Below, in pieces: positions 8,597 through 17,487 of a stretch of DNA of 64,000 nt. A model generated the notes under the pieces. It did not search any database. It was not told the DNA's origin and saw nothing but the letters and a program-made list of their open reading frames with translations. The first letter of the stretch is position 1; the number at the start of each line of letters is the position of its first letter. The position numbers were made by a program, and so were the translations under genes. Source of the stretch: Lysinibacillus xylanilyticus (GTDB taxonomy: Bacteria > Bacillota > Bacilli > Bacillales_A > Planococcaceae); NCBI RefSeq assembly GCF_001708185.1, contig NZ_MDDN01000002.1:124001-188000 (forward strand). The letters run 5' to 3'.

Positions 8597-8729
8597 GTAG
8601 GGCAAGGCTAGTACCTGGACACAATAAAGTACAGAACCTCCCTTTTATCGCAGAGGATCTAAAAAACCTATCTAGGTGCATTATATAGATGGACTGCAGC
8701 AGCGGCATGAAGTCCAAGTTTCAATAAAA

Positions 8730-8759
8730 GTGGGGCTAGTTCGTAAAGAACAGCCCCAC
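8730..8759 (-). terminator. deoC terminator
   Basis: Stem GTGGGGCT/AGCCCCAC extended by GTTC/GAAC, followed on the minus strand by TTTTATT. Confidence 0.8.
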
Positions 8760-8786
8760 CACCTACTATATTTGATTTAAGTAACC

Positions 8787-9458
8787 TTAATAATTAGAAT
8801 CTGCAATTAGCCCATTCATAATGGCTACACCAGAACTTGCTCCAATACGAGTTGCTCCAGCATCAATCATTTTTTTCATGTCCTCTAAGCTTCTAACACC
8901 GCCAGACGCTTTTACACCTAGCTCTGGACCTACTGTTTTACGCATTAAAGCAATATCCTCTGCTGTAGCGCCACCTGTAGAGAAGCCTGTTGATGTTTTC
9001 ACATAATCCGTCCCTGCTGCGACCGCTAGCTCACATGCTTTCACTTTTTCTTCCTCTGTTAGTAAGCAAGTTTCAATAATAACTTTCACTAGCGCACTGC
9101 CTTTTGCGGCTTCAACAACTGCAGCAATATCCGCTTGTACAAGGTCATAGTTTTTATCTTTTAAAGCAGCGATATTAATGACCATATCTACTTCTTTAGC
9201 GCCGTTAGCAATCGCATCTTTTGCCTCAAATGCTTTAACTGCTGGAGTATTAGCACCTAGAGGGAAGCCAATTACAGTACAAACTAAAACATCTGAGCCT
9301 TGTAAAAGCTCACTACTATATTTTACCCAAGTTGGATTTACACAAACAGAAGCAAAGCTAAATTGTTTTGCCTCGGCACAAAGTTTTTCGATTTGTTCTT
9401 TTGTTGCTTCTGCCTTTAATAATGTATGATCAATCATACGCGCAAAATTATGTTCCAT
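8787..9458 (-). CDS. deoC: Deoxyribose-phosphate aldolase
   Basis: This 223-residue class I aldolase splits 2-deoxyribose 5-phosphate into glyceraldehyde 3-phosphate and acetaldehyde during deoxynucleoside breakdown. It has the family's IDHTLL start (9-14), VCVNP strand, [10 protein letters not shown] with the Schiff-base lysine region, and [15 protein letters not shown] with the active-site lysine and phosphate loop. AAGGAGA precedes the ATG. It stands alone here with its own terminator, downstream of mtaB on the same strand. Confidence 0.95.
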   Translation of the reverse strand: MEHNFARMIDHTLLKAEATKEQIEKLCAEAKQFSFASVCVNPTWVKYSSELLQGSDVLVCTVIGFPLGANTPAVKAFEAKDAIANGAKEVDMVINIAALKDKNYDLVQADIAAVVEAAKGSALVKVIIETCLLTEEEKVKACELAVAAGTDYVKTSTGFSTGGATAEDIALMRKTVGPELGVKASGGVRSLEDMKKMIDAGATRIGASSGVAIMNGLIADSNY

Positions 9459-9640
9459 TATTAGACTCTCCTTCTATCAACAAGTTGTACGTACCTCTTT
9501 GGCATCATACCATTTTTTCACGTTGTCGTCTAATTTCTTTCTTTTTATTAGATGACAATTTTGGTAACTCTTAGAAATCTCGCTTGATTCACTCCCACAA
9601 AGTTACTGCTCAGCATGTAGATTTTTTAAAAGAAACAAAA

Positions 9641-9676
9641 AAGGATTGTCCTATCAAAAAATGATAGGCAATCCTT
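9641..9676 (-). terminator. mtaB terminator
   Basis: Two stacked arms (AAGGATTG/CAATCCTT and CCTATCA/TGATAGG) and a TTTTTTT run on the minus strand. Confidence 0.85.
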
Positions 9677-9679
9677 TTA

Positions 9680-11029
9680 CTATTTAACTGTTTCTAATAC
9701 ACGTACAAATTGTCCTTTAGAATGAGGATATCCAGCTTGGGTAATTTTCACCTTCACAAGCTGACCGATTAGGCTTTCCGGACCTTCAAATACTACTTTC
9801 AAGTAGTTATCTGTATAACCTGTTAAAAGTCCTTCCTCATCACTTCCATCATGCACGAATTCTTCTGGAATTACTTCTAGTACTTGATCCTCAAAGCGAG
9901 AAGCATATTCCTTCGCCAATTGGTCATTTAAAGCGATTAAGCGGTGAACACGTTCGTTTTTAATATCCTCGTCAATTTGGTCCTCCATACGTGCAGCTGG
10001 TGTGCCTGTACGTGGAGAGAACGGGAATACGTGTAATTCAGAAAACTTATGATCACGAATAAAGTTATACGTTTCCATGAACTCTTCTTCAGTTTCTCCT
10101 GGGAAACCTACAATTACGTCAGATGTAACTGCTAAGTCTGGTAAAGCTTCATGTAGTTTAGTTAAGCGTTCACCGAAAAACTCCATTGTATACTTACGAC
10201 GCATACGTTTTAAAACTGTGTCAGAGCCAGATTGGATTGGAATGTGTAAATGGTTAACTACGATTTTTGATTCACGTAACACTTCAATCACTTCGTCTGT
10301 TAATTGACTTGCTTCAATCGAAGAAATACGGAGACGTTTTAAACCTTTAACATTCGCCTCTATATCACGTAGTAATTGTGCTAGGTTGTAATCTTTTAAG
10401 TCTTGTCCATAACCGCCTGTGTGAATACCAGTTAAGACAATTTCAAGATACCCTGCATCCACTAGTTGTTGTGCTTGGCTTAATACTTCCTTAGGGTCTC
10501 GAGAACGCATTAACCCACGAGCCCACGGAATAATACAAAAAGTACAGAAATTATTACAGCCCTCTTGTATTTTTAAAGATGCACGTGTACGGTCTGTAAA
10601 TGCTGGTACATCTAGTTCCTCATACACACGATTTTTCATAATGTTGCGTACAGCATTAATCGGTTGACGCTCATTAAGATATTGCTCAATATAACCAAGC
10701 AATTTTGTACGATCCTGTGTTCCAACAACAATATCAACGCCAGGTATCGCCATAATTTCTGCTGGAGACGTTTGAGCATAGCATCCTGTTACACAAATAA
10801 CAGCATCTGGATTTTGACGAACAGCACGTCGAATGACCTGACGTGATTTTTTATCCCCTGTATTTGTTACAGTACACGTATTAATGACATAAACGTCGGC
10901 TTGCTTATCAAACTCCGTACGTTCATAGCCTTCTTCTTTAAATAACTGCCAAATTGCTTCTGTTTCATAATGATTTACTTTACAACCTAGAGTATGGAAA
11001 CTCACGATTTTTGATCGCTCGTTACTCAT
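9680..11029 (-). CDS. mtaB: tRNA (t6A37) 2-methylthiotransferase MtaB
   Basis: This 449-residue radical-SAM enzyme adds a methylthio group to t6A37 of ANN-decoding tRNAs. In order it has an N-terminal MTTase domain (with cysteines in TLGCKVN, INTCTVT and VTGCYAQ for the auxiliary cluster), a radical-SAM core with CNNFCTFC, and a C-terminal TRAM domain. The ATG at 11027-11029 is chosen because AAAGGATG lies upstream at proper spacing; an in-frame ATG four codons earlier overlaps that site. In Bacillus it directly follows rsmE. Here about 8 kb of accessory DNA lies between them. Confidence 0.95.
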   Translation of the reverse strand: MSNERSKIVSFHTLGCKVNHYETEAIWQLFKEEGYERTEFDKQADVYVINTCTVTNTGDKKSRQVIRRAVRQNPDAVICVTGCYAQTSPAEIMAIPGVDIVVGTQDRTKLLGYIEQYLNERQPINAVRNIMKNRVYEELDVPAFTDRTRASLKIQEGCNNFCTFCIIPWARGLMRSRDPKEVLSQAQQLVDAGYLEIVLTGIHTGGYGQDLKDYNLAQLLRDIEANVKGLKRLRISSIEASQLTDEVIEVLRESKIVVNHLHIPIQSGSDTVLKRMRRKYTMEFFGERLTKLHEALPDLAVTSDVIVGFPGETEEEFMETYNFIRDHKFSELHVFPFSPRTGTPAARMEDQIDEDIKNERVHRLIALNDQLAKEYASRFEDQVLEVIPEEFVHDGSDEEGLLTGYTDNYLKVVFEGPESLIGQLVKVKITQAGYPHSKGQFVRVLETVK

Positions 11030-11093
11030 AATATATATCATCCTTTCAAGAGTGCACTACAATAAATTAAATTATCAACGTGTCTTATAATAG

Positions 11094-11400
11094 CACAAAT
11101 AAATATAATGAGCCTAGCTTTTTGGCTATGCTTATTATATTTCATCAAAAACAGGCACCATTTTTAATACCTGTCATTTGTTTCTATGACTTAAAAGTAG
11201 TCTTCCCTTAGAACTTAATCTTCGCCTGGGTGTTGATAACGTCACAAATTCACTAGTGCAGGACCACCAGTAAAAAGGTGATCTTTCTACTATTATAGGT
11301 ATCATGCTTTTGACAAAAATTAAGACCGCCCATCACGGAATGGTCTTTTTCTGGTTATATAAGTATAGTTTACCATTAACTTAATCTTGCTCACAGTACG
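11094..11400. other. Intergenic stretch with two hairpins and no gene
   Basis: Two hairpins lie in the 371 bases between mtaB and the hydrolase pseudogene. One (about 11097-11141) has imperfect arms around TTTTTGG. The other (about 11320-11354) has AAGACC/GGTCTT arms with AATTTTTG on the minus strand and probably terminates the hydrolase transcript. No reading frame has support. Confidence 0.5.
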
Positions 11401-12277
11401 TCAGTCGCGACCTGCCTCGTAAAGCTTCTGTGCCACCATAGCAGGCCTTGTACGCGTGTCTGTAAAGTGGTCTCCGTCCCCTACGATCAGCCGGAACTGA
11501 CCGAGTCGTCTGGACATATTCGGATGCCAGCCGTAGCCCTCTCCTTGTGGCAATGCGTTGTCTTGATAGAAATAGACATAACTTTTGGGCGTAGGTAGCG
11601 AGTAGAACGCTTTAAGATCCAGTTTCTCGAAAAGTGGCTTTGCCGGTTCGGGAGTGACGCCCTTCATACATCCATTTAGCTTCCTCAAAAGTGGCCGTAT
11701 TGACGAACGAATCTCGAAACAAGGGAAACGGGAGCATAATAGTATCGTCCGTTGAGCTAGCTCTGAGCAATTCAAAACCTTGCCTCATTTGGGGCGGGAA
11801 CTCGTCAGCAACCGATTCTCCGTCTTTCAGTACGAACGCGTCCCAAAAGACAAGTCGCTTTATGCGTTCAGGTACTTGCTCTGCAACCTTTTGGATGACT
11901 GTTCCTCCGAAACTGTGCCCAACAAGAACAAAGTTACGTAGGTTCCATTTTGTTATAAAATCAACGATGAACTTCGTGATCATTGCATGTGTGACATTTT
12001 TGTTCGGATTTTTGCCGTGACCTGCATATTCAGGTGTATAGACGATATGCCCTCGACTGCGCAATTCTGCAGCTACACCGTCCCAGAAGTGCGCATCGGC
12101 CCAAGAACCATGAACAAGCACGAAGGTAAGTCGTTGCTGCGATGGTAAACGGTGTCTTTCATCAAATTCAGGAGCACCATTGTTCCTGATCGACCATCCT
12201 TCAGAATAAGGGGAGTAATAAAAATCGCTTGGCATCAACCTATAATCACGATAGGGAAATTGAAGATAAGTATACAT
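11401..12277 (-). pseudogene. Frameshifted alpha/beta hydrolase
   Basis: Two overlapping frames together make one alpha/beta hydrolase of about 290 residues. The N-terminal part has the HGSWADAHFWDG oxyanion region and the nucleophile elbow GHSFGG. The C-terminal part carries the GDGDHF catalytic-histidine region. They join at the GGG run at 11660-11662, where one extra G breaks the frame. ATG at 12275-12277 follows AAAGGG. Its base composition is visibly richer in G+C than the neighbours, suggesting transfer. Without a full-length product the enzyme is probably inactive, unless the shift is a read error. Confidence 0.75.
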
Positions 12278-12492
12278 GAACAAGACACCCTTTCAATTCG
12301 ATATTCATTATCAGCTTATGCCTACTGCCTTTGAGAGGTTCTAACACTCTAATCACCAAGAAACACAAGAAAGAGCTGAAGCCCTATTACCCTGTTCTTC
12401 TTTGAACTCCCAATGTCTTAACATTTATTTCAATTTATATGTCTTTATTTTTGTAAAATAGATGAATATCGCAATTCACTTTAACGACTATT

Positions 12493-12501
12493 CATACTAT
12501 A
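12493..12501 (+). promoter_or_regulatory. Sigma-K-like -10 element upstream of yjcZ-type gene
   Basis: CATACTATA fits the CATANNNTA -10 of mother-cell sigma-K promoters, with an AC pair about 14 bases upstream. It lies 26 bases before the start codon of a sporulation-type peptide gene. Confidence 0.4.
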
Positions 12502-12526
12502 GATTATAGGAAGGAGGGAATTAATT

Positions 12527-12646
12527 ATGTCTCAAGATTATGGTAATGGTGGTTATGGATCTGGCTCATCATTTGCTCTAATTGTCGTTCTATTCATTCT
12601 TCTTATTATTGTCGGTGCTGGTTTCATGATGTCAAAATATTATTAA
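12527..12646 (+). CDS. YjcZ-family sporulation peptide
   Basis: A 39-residue peptide with a glycine/tyrosine-rich head ([15 protein letters not shown]) and one hydrophobic helix (about 17-35) ending in SKYY. This is the YjcZ/YhzC sporulation-protein pattern. A perfect AAGGAGG at 12511-12517 sits nine bases before the ATG, and a sigma-K-like -10 and a downstream terminator support expression. The role is unknown; family members are small membrane proteins of the forming spore. It lies in the rsmE-mtaB insert near other spore genes. Confidence 0.85.
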   Translation: MSQDYGNGGYGSGSSFALIVVLFILLIIVGAGFMMSKYY

Positions 12647-12710
12647 TACTCGACATTGTCTCTAATGCTCATAACTATTAGGATAATGAAATTTATCCTT
12701 TACACCTTCA

Positions 12711-12755
12711 AATTAGTAAGGGTCACTATCCTCCGCGTGACCCTTTTAATTTTGC
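12711..12755 (+). terminator. Terminator of the yjcZ-type gene
   Basis: AAGGGTCAC/GTGACCCTT arms (12718-12726 with 12737-12745) followed by TTTAATTTT. Confidence 0.8.
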
Positions 12756-12859
12756 CTCTTTCAAAGTCATACTCTACCTCTCAAGGTATAATTAAAGCCA
12801 CGCTCAAAAGAACGTGACCTCGATAACTTATTTAGAAAGCTTATAAACAACATATTGAT

Positions 12860-13003
12860 TTAATGATACATCTCGTCTTCTACTTCTTGTACCAGCTGCT
12901 TATGCAATGTCTTAGGAACACGCACATTAAATTTACCACTGTATTCGTGATCAATGGGTTCAGGTAATCCTGCAATGCTTAAATAGGGAATTTTACTAAA
13001 AAA
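12860..13003 (-). pseudogene. HicB-type antitoxin remnant
   Basis: A minus-strand frame without a start encodes about 47 residues ending IDHEYSGKFNVRVPKTLHKQ and a short tail. The YSGKFNVRVPKTLH part matches the C-terminal ribbon-helix-helix region of HicB antitoxins. The N-terminal half and any HicA toxin are missing. A stop codon lies directly upstream at 13004-13006. It appears to be what is left of a toxin-antitoxin locus in the rsmE-mtaB insert. Confidence 0.55.
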
Positions 13004-13043
13004 TCAAACCTATTCCAACGAGTTTATGTGGACTATGTATTTT

Positions 13044-13216
13044 AGCCGATTCAAATTTTTTTGAATCGGCTCTTATGTTAGAATTACTCATTGAGTAGGG
13101 GTTTTTCCTACTCCTTCAAGCCTTACCACGACTGCATTTATTCGCAATCATAATGACGTTTACTCAGGCACAACCTAGAGATGGCAACTCACAATTTTTG
13201 ACCGCTCGTTACTTTG
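13044..13216 (-). repeat. Segmental duplicate: hairpin plus decayed mtaB 5' end (copy 1)
   Basis: The stretch from about 13135 to 13216 aligns with the first 30 codons of mtaB (10950-11030). It includes 12 shared bases of the start region (CGCTCGTTACT and flanks) and the codons for SNERSKIVS, but has frameshifts and stops. It is followed on the minus strand by the AGCCGATTCAAA hairpin at 13044-13071. A more diverged copy of the same unit lies at 18786-18945. Confidence 0.6.
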
Positions 13217-13237
13217 GTAAATTAATTATACCTTGGG

Positions 13238-13255
13238 ATAATTGCGTCCGAATTC
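13238..13255. repeat. 18-bp dispersed repeat, copy 2
   Basis: Identical to 1404-1421 (ATAATTGCGTCCGAATTC). Confidence 0.6.
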
Positions 13256-13321
13256 GCCTTTATGCTTACACAAAGTACTTGTTACAAAAAATATTTGCTA
13301 AAAGAAGATAAATTATAAAAA

Positions 13322-13356
13322 GCAGTTGAAAATTAGATTGACCGAATTTTCAACTG
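13322..13356 (-). terminator. Terminator of the first SPOCS-protein copy
   Basis: CAGTTGAAAAT/ATTTTCAACTG arms. It is related to the terminator at 17372-17406 behind the paralogous gene, so the duplication included the 3' region. Confidence 0.65.
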
Positions 13357-13410
13357 TCAACTCAATTCTTGGATTTTTGTCTATGGCCATTAAATATTTC
13401 AGGGCTTTTT

Positions 13411-13477
13411 TTATGATTACAATTTTTTATGATTACATTTTTTTATGATTACAATTTTTTATGATTACATTTTTTTA
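13411..13477. repeat. Short tandem repeat in the 3' region of the spore-protein gene
   Basis: Four copies of a 16-17 bp unit, ATGATTACA followed by a T run. They interrupt what in the paralog (17430-17455) is a simple AGGGC.../GCCCT hairpin with T run. Confidence 0.75.
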
Positions 13478-13584
13478 TTGAACAGCCCTTTTTATCATTT
13501 CCAGACAGAAGACTCCCACTTCAATCGTTAGCTACGCAGTGGGTAGTCAGTTCATGTATTATAATCCTCTAAAACTAGTGATTA

Positions 13585-14350
13585 TCATTGACCAGCAGGA
13601 GGAGTAAGTCCTAAAAGAACAGGAGTTATTATTTGACTTCCAGGTCCAAGGCGAACTTGTTGAACTTGCACTACTTTCACAGTAAGTTCCAGCACAATTT
13701 TTTCACGTAATGTGCTGAAAGTACCTTCTGGTTCTGCCATAACTGGTGAAAAATCAAGTTCAAAGAAGTTTGCAGCTATTAACTCGCCAAATGGTTGTTC
13801 ATTATATTTAACAAGATTTTGGAAGAAAGCCTTATCCAATCGAGCATCCATTTGAGTGTTTTCATTTAGGAAGTTTACTTCTGCAAACTCGGAAATTCCA
13901 AAGATCGGAGTAGGACCTTCCGGTGTTTGTGGGAAAGTAAGATCTGTAAATCCAGAAAACTGAACATCGGCAATTCTATCTCGAAGTGCCCCATTACATG
14001 CTGCTGAAGCATATTCTATATTTTTACGAATATGCCCTGCTACAAATAATTTAGCCCTTGTTACCTTAAAAAAGTCAGTGGTACCAATGTGCAAAGCTAA
14101 CCGGTACTAGTTTAACTTGATTTAGGAATACATTTTTTTTCACTCTTTTGATTTCAGTTGCTGCTGGAGTAAGCGTAATATCCGACTCCACAACTATTTG
14201 AAGTGTCGGTTCTGCAAGTACAACTGGTACTTTAATAATTGGACCCGTAACTGGTGTAGCGTGTATTGGAGTAACTTCACTAGCTAATGGTATTTGTTCA
14301 GTCGATGACACTGGACAAGGAAGGCATTGATTTTCTAATTGTTCACTCAA
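13585..14350 (-). pseudogene. Frameshifted SPOCS/CsxC-like spore surface protein
   Basis: Two frames (14075-14350 and 13585-14094) together align end to end with the intact paralog at 17488-18273 at high identity. Against that paralog, two bases are missing near 14088 (AATGTG where the paralog has AATACGTG), which breaks the frame after VPVSFA. The protein has the SPOCS pattern: KVPVVLAEPTLQIVVE, then KLFVAGHIRKNIEYA, then a C-terminal VQVQQVRL. A TTG start at 14348-14350 follows GAGGAA. It may be a dead copy, or a reversibly switched one. Confidence 0.75.
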
Positions 14351-14381
14351 ACAAATTCCTCTTTTCATTTTTTTTAGTATT

Positions 14382-14395
14382 AGAGAGCGCTCTCT
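14382..14395. promoter_or_regulatory. Palindrome in the 5' leader of the first SPOCS gene
   Basis: AGAGAGCGCTCTCT is a perfect 14-bp palindrome 32 bases before the TTG start. The paralog has GAGAGCTCTC (18306-18315) at the same distance. Confidence 0.5.
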
Positions 14396-14454
14396 ATATT
14401 GCTAGAATATGTAGTAATTAGCTATATGCATAGACGTATATACTAGTTATTTAA

Positions 14455-14530
14455 CTGATAATCAATTATGCCTCGTCAGAATTGTAGCTGTCGCTTTGCT
14501 TTCGCTACAAAAGGCATTTGCTGAAAGAAG
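14455..14530. repeat. Decayed repeat-unit remnant (copy D)
   Basis: An AATCAATTATGCCTC block is followed by a mutated GC-rich unit (GCTGTCGCTTTGCTTTCGC) and a TTTGCTGAAAGAAG tail also recognisable near 13290. Confidence 0.5.
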
Positions 14531-14574
14531 TTAAAAAAAGATTTTTGACGTGAACAATAAGTTTCAATTATCCT

Positions 14575-16815
14575 CTAGACCCTCAACACTCGAATTTGCT
14601 GTACTTGTAGCATATGAACGACTAATTCTAATACCATATTTTGGCACAACTGATTTGAATGAAGTAATGACTCATTTTCTGCAAGAACTTCACTCATAGT
14701 GTGTAATGCCGTATACTCAATATTTTGATTTATAAAGCCTTCAATAAATAAATTTCCCTTTAACGCTGTACAAGTCCCATTACCTAATGATTGAGAAAAC
14801 TGATTAGGTACAAATCTACTATTGGTTAATACTATCTCATTCGAGATGTCTTTAACTCCTGCAATCCCATTGTCAAATACAAAATATTCTTCCAGGCATA
14901 TTTCAATTTTGTACTCTCCTACTACAACCGGAACTCTAATATTCATAAAGTCATCTGAAGTGCAAGAGTGATTATTTGTCTCTCCTTTTTTAATTGATTG
15001 TGTATTATGTAAGGGAACTGCAACTGATTTAAACGGATTATTCTTCTGATTATTGTTATCAAAAGTATCATTTTTCATTAAAAATATACATTCATTTATT
15101 TTAGAACGAACCAAACGACAATTAGGCTGTTCAGGATAATCCATCGTTGTATTAATTAGTTTGGTTTCAAATTGAGGAGAAAGGAGATTGTTTTGATCAA
15201 AAAATTCAAATGTATTTTTAGCTATCTCACCACAGATAGGCGCATGGAGAAAATCATCAATTTCTACATGGGTAGAAATTAGGATTTTTTTGGTTAGAGA
15301 ACATACTTTTCCTTGTATTGAATCGGGAAATGCACTGACATGACCTGCAGGATTGGTTTTCCCCATATCTTCTGTATCTGTAAGACTCATAATTTTATCC
15401 TCACCAGCGGTTTCAGAAAAACTTATAAATGCACGATCAGAGTCTGGTTGAGCTGCAAAATCTTGTTCTTCCATAGGATTGGTTCCTTCTGACTCTTCTG
15501 TTTTAAGAAAATCATTCATTCCATCCTCAATTTTAATTTCAGAAGTAAAGAGCAGTTCACGTGTGGAATCTAGATGTGCTGCTACATCCTGTTCTTCTAC
15601 AGGATTCGTTTCATCTTCCTCTTCTGTTTTAAGAAAATCATTCATTCCATCCTCAATTTTAATTTCAGAAGCAATGAGTAGTTCACGTGTGGAATCTAGA
15701 TGTGCTATTACATCCTGTTCTTCTACTGGATTCGTTCCACCTTCCTCTTCTGTTTTAAGAAAATCATTCATTCCATCCTCAATTTTAATTTCAGAAGCAA
15801 TGAGCCGTTCACGTGTGGAATCTAGATGTGCTGCTACATCCTGTTCTTCTACAGAATTCGTTTCATCTTCCTCTTCTTTTTCAAGGAGATTATTTATTTC
15901 ATCCTCAATTTTAACTTCAGAAGCAATGAGTAGTTCACGTGTGGAATCTAGATGTGCTATTACATCCTGTTCTTCTACAGAATTCGTTTCATCTGCCTCT
16001 TCTGTTTTAAGGAGATCAATCATACCATCCTCAAATTTAACTTCAGAAGCAATGAGCAGTTCACGTGTGGAATCTAGATGTGCTGCTACATCCTGTTCTT
16101 CTATAGGATTCGTTTCATCTACCTCTTCTTTTTCAAGGAGATCATTCATTCCATCCTCAATTTTAATTTCAGAAGCAATGAGCAGTTCACGTGTGGAATC
16201 TAGTTGTGCTACTACATCCTGTTCTTCTATAGGATTCGTTTCATCTACCTCTTCTTTTTCAAGGAGATCATTCATTCCATCCTCAATTTTAATTTCAGAA
16301 GCAATGAGTAGTTCACGTGTGGAATCTAGATGTGCTGCTACATCCTGTTCTTCTACAGGATTCGTTTCATCTTCCTCTTCTTTTTCAAGGAGATCATTCA
16401 TTCCATCCTCAATTTTAATTTCAGAAGCAATGAGTAGTTCACGTGTGGAATCTAGATGTGCTATTACATCCTGTTCTTCTACAGGATTCGTTTCATCTGC
16501 CTCTTCTGTTTTAAGAAAATCATTCATTCCATCCTCAATTTTAATTTCAGAAGCAATGAGCCGTTCTCGATTGGAATCTAGATGTGCTGCAAGATTCGCT
16601 ACCTCTACAGGGCTGCTTTTATCTTCTTTTTCTATATCAAGGAGATCATTTACAAAATCGGAATCAGGAGAATTTAACATTTCACATGTAGAATTAAGTT
16701 CAGATGTATAATCTTGTCTTTTTGGAGGCTTAATTTGACTCTTACAAATGATGAAAACTTGTTGCTTAGAAGAAATTCCCTTCATCTCACTATAGTTAAT
16801 CCATGGAGTTTTCAT
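14575..16815 (-). CDS. Spore-surface-type protein with ten acidic 42-residue repeats and C-terminal SPOCS-like domain
   Basis: This 746-residue protein has three parts: a short basic head (1-50), ten tandem 42-residue repeats (about 51-470, first and last degenerate), and a cysteine-containing tail. The tail ends (about 640-746) in a SPOCS/CsxC-like segment with IRVPVVVGEYKIEI, GNLFIEGFINQNIEYTA and MLQVQQIRVL, matching its two neighbours. Each repeat (for example IEDGMNDLLEKEEEDETNP then VEEQDVAAHLDSTRELL) carries about 15 acidic and 3 basic residues, so the stalk is very acidic and probably helical. GAGGAG precedes the ATG. No signal peptide. The domain suggests a coat or exosporium role. 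I know of no described protein with this repeat. Confidence 0.7.
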   Translation of the reverse strand: MKTPWINYSEMKGISSKQQVFIICKSQIKPPKRQDYTSELNSTCEMLNSPDSDFVNDLLDIEKEDKSSPVEVANLAAHLDSNRERLIASEIKIEDGMNDFLKTEEADETNPVEEQDVIAHLDSTRELLIASEIKIEDGMNDLLEKEEEDETNPVEEQDVAAHLDSTRELLIASEIKIEDGMNDLLEKEEVDETNPIEEQDVVAQLDSTRELLIASEIKIEDGMNDLLEKEEVDETNPIEEQDVAAHLDSTRELLIASEVKFEDGMIDLLKTEEADETNSVEEQDVIAHLDSTRELLIASEVKIEDEINNLLEKEEEDETNSVEEQDVAAHLDSTRERLIASEIKIEDGMNDFLKTEEEGGTNPVEEQDVIAHLDSTRELLIASEIKIEDGMNDFLKTEEEDETNPVEEQDVAAHLDSTRELLFTSEIKIEDGMNDFLKTEESEGTNPMEEQDFAAQPDSDRAFISFSETAGEDKIMSLTDTEDMGKTNPAGHVSAFPDSIQGKVCSLTKKILISTHVEIDDFLHAPICGEIAKNTFEFFDQNNLLSPQFETKLINTTMDYPEQPNCRLVRSKINECIFLMKNDTFDNNNQKNNPFKSVAVPLHNTQSIKKGETNNHSCTSDDFMNIRVPVVVGEYKIEICLEEYFVFDNGIAGVKDISNEIVLTNSRFVPNQFSQSLGNGTCTALKGNLFIEGFINQNIEYTALHTMSEVLAENESLLHSNQLCQNMVLELVVHMLQVQQIRVLRV
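15406..16665 (-). repeat. 126-bp tandem coding repeat, ten units
   Basis: Ten in-frame 126-bp units. Two subtypes alternate irregularly (FLKTEE against LLEKEE cores; VIAH against VAAH ends), indicating unit shuffling. Because units are multiples of three, the opposite strand is also open for 410 codons. Confidence 0.9.
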
Positions 16816-17371
16816 TAATTCACTCCTCGTAATAAAGTTTTAAGAAATAAAGTGCAACAGTTAATTCTTAAAATATTCCTACGCTTTTTTTCAACTAAGA
16901 CATCTTCTTGATCGATTTTTCGTTTAAACTTTTGAGTTCTTCTAGGAAACATGATCAAAATTCGTTTTCTTCAAGAAAAACTCACGTAATAACCCATTTT
17001 ATTACAAATGCCTAAAAACAAGCACTTTTCTATTGTTCCCCGGAGATATGTAGAAGTGTTTAGCTTATAAAGATGCCCATATTACGAATGTCAGCAGGTA
17101 CAATTTAAACAACAAAATTATAAGCTATTTTTATTTTGAACTAAGTGTTGCACTTATCATTAAAACCATTTTATGCTTTACTTTTACTTTTGTCACAGAG
17201 CATTCCAAATTTTAGTAACAATTGAGAGGCGCTGACATAGCAAAAAATTGTGCATTACTCCAAAAAACAGTCATAGAAAAAACATAAATTGTTAGTAAGT
17301 TTTTCCATAGCAGAATATTATAATAAGGCAACATGTCAGTGAATTCTAATCGTTATCTATCACAAAAAAGG
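16816..17371. other. AT-rich intergenic stretch with no gene recognised
   Basis: The ribosome site and leader of the repeat-protein gene occupy the first bases. The rest holds short AT-rich frames without ribosome binding sites. No RNA gene or element was recognised. Confidence 0.5.
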
Positions 17372-17406
17372 CAGTTGAAAGTTCGATTCAACCGAGCTTT
17401 CAACTA
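17372..17406 (-). terminator. Terminator of the intact SPOCS/CsxC-like gene
   Basis: AGTTGAAAG/CTTTCAACT arms with TTTTTTG following on the minus strand. Confidence 0.8.
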
Positions 17407-17487
17407 CCAAGTTAAATATTGAATTTTTTTCAGGGCCCCTTGAAATGCCCTTTTTTATCTCCGTTGCTCCTCTATAACGCTAAAGAT

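Noticed and set aside
8597-8700. Possible transposase remnant after the truncated element
   Set aside because: Translations in all frames gave no catalytic motif or known ending. Only a broken minus-strand frame is present.
8343-8717. Three overlapping minus-strand frames with repeated KAKRQRQ-type residues
   Set aside because: They are the GC-rich repeat units read in different frames (37-bp units cycle through all three). No start sites and no conserved protein.
15479-16711. Long plus-strand frame of 410 codons, serine-rich with 42-residue periodicity
   Set aside because: It is the antisense of the 126-bp coding repeat. Repeat units divisible by three keep a stop-free antisense frame. It has no ribosome binding site, and the sense protein has a clear start and domain.
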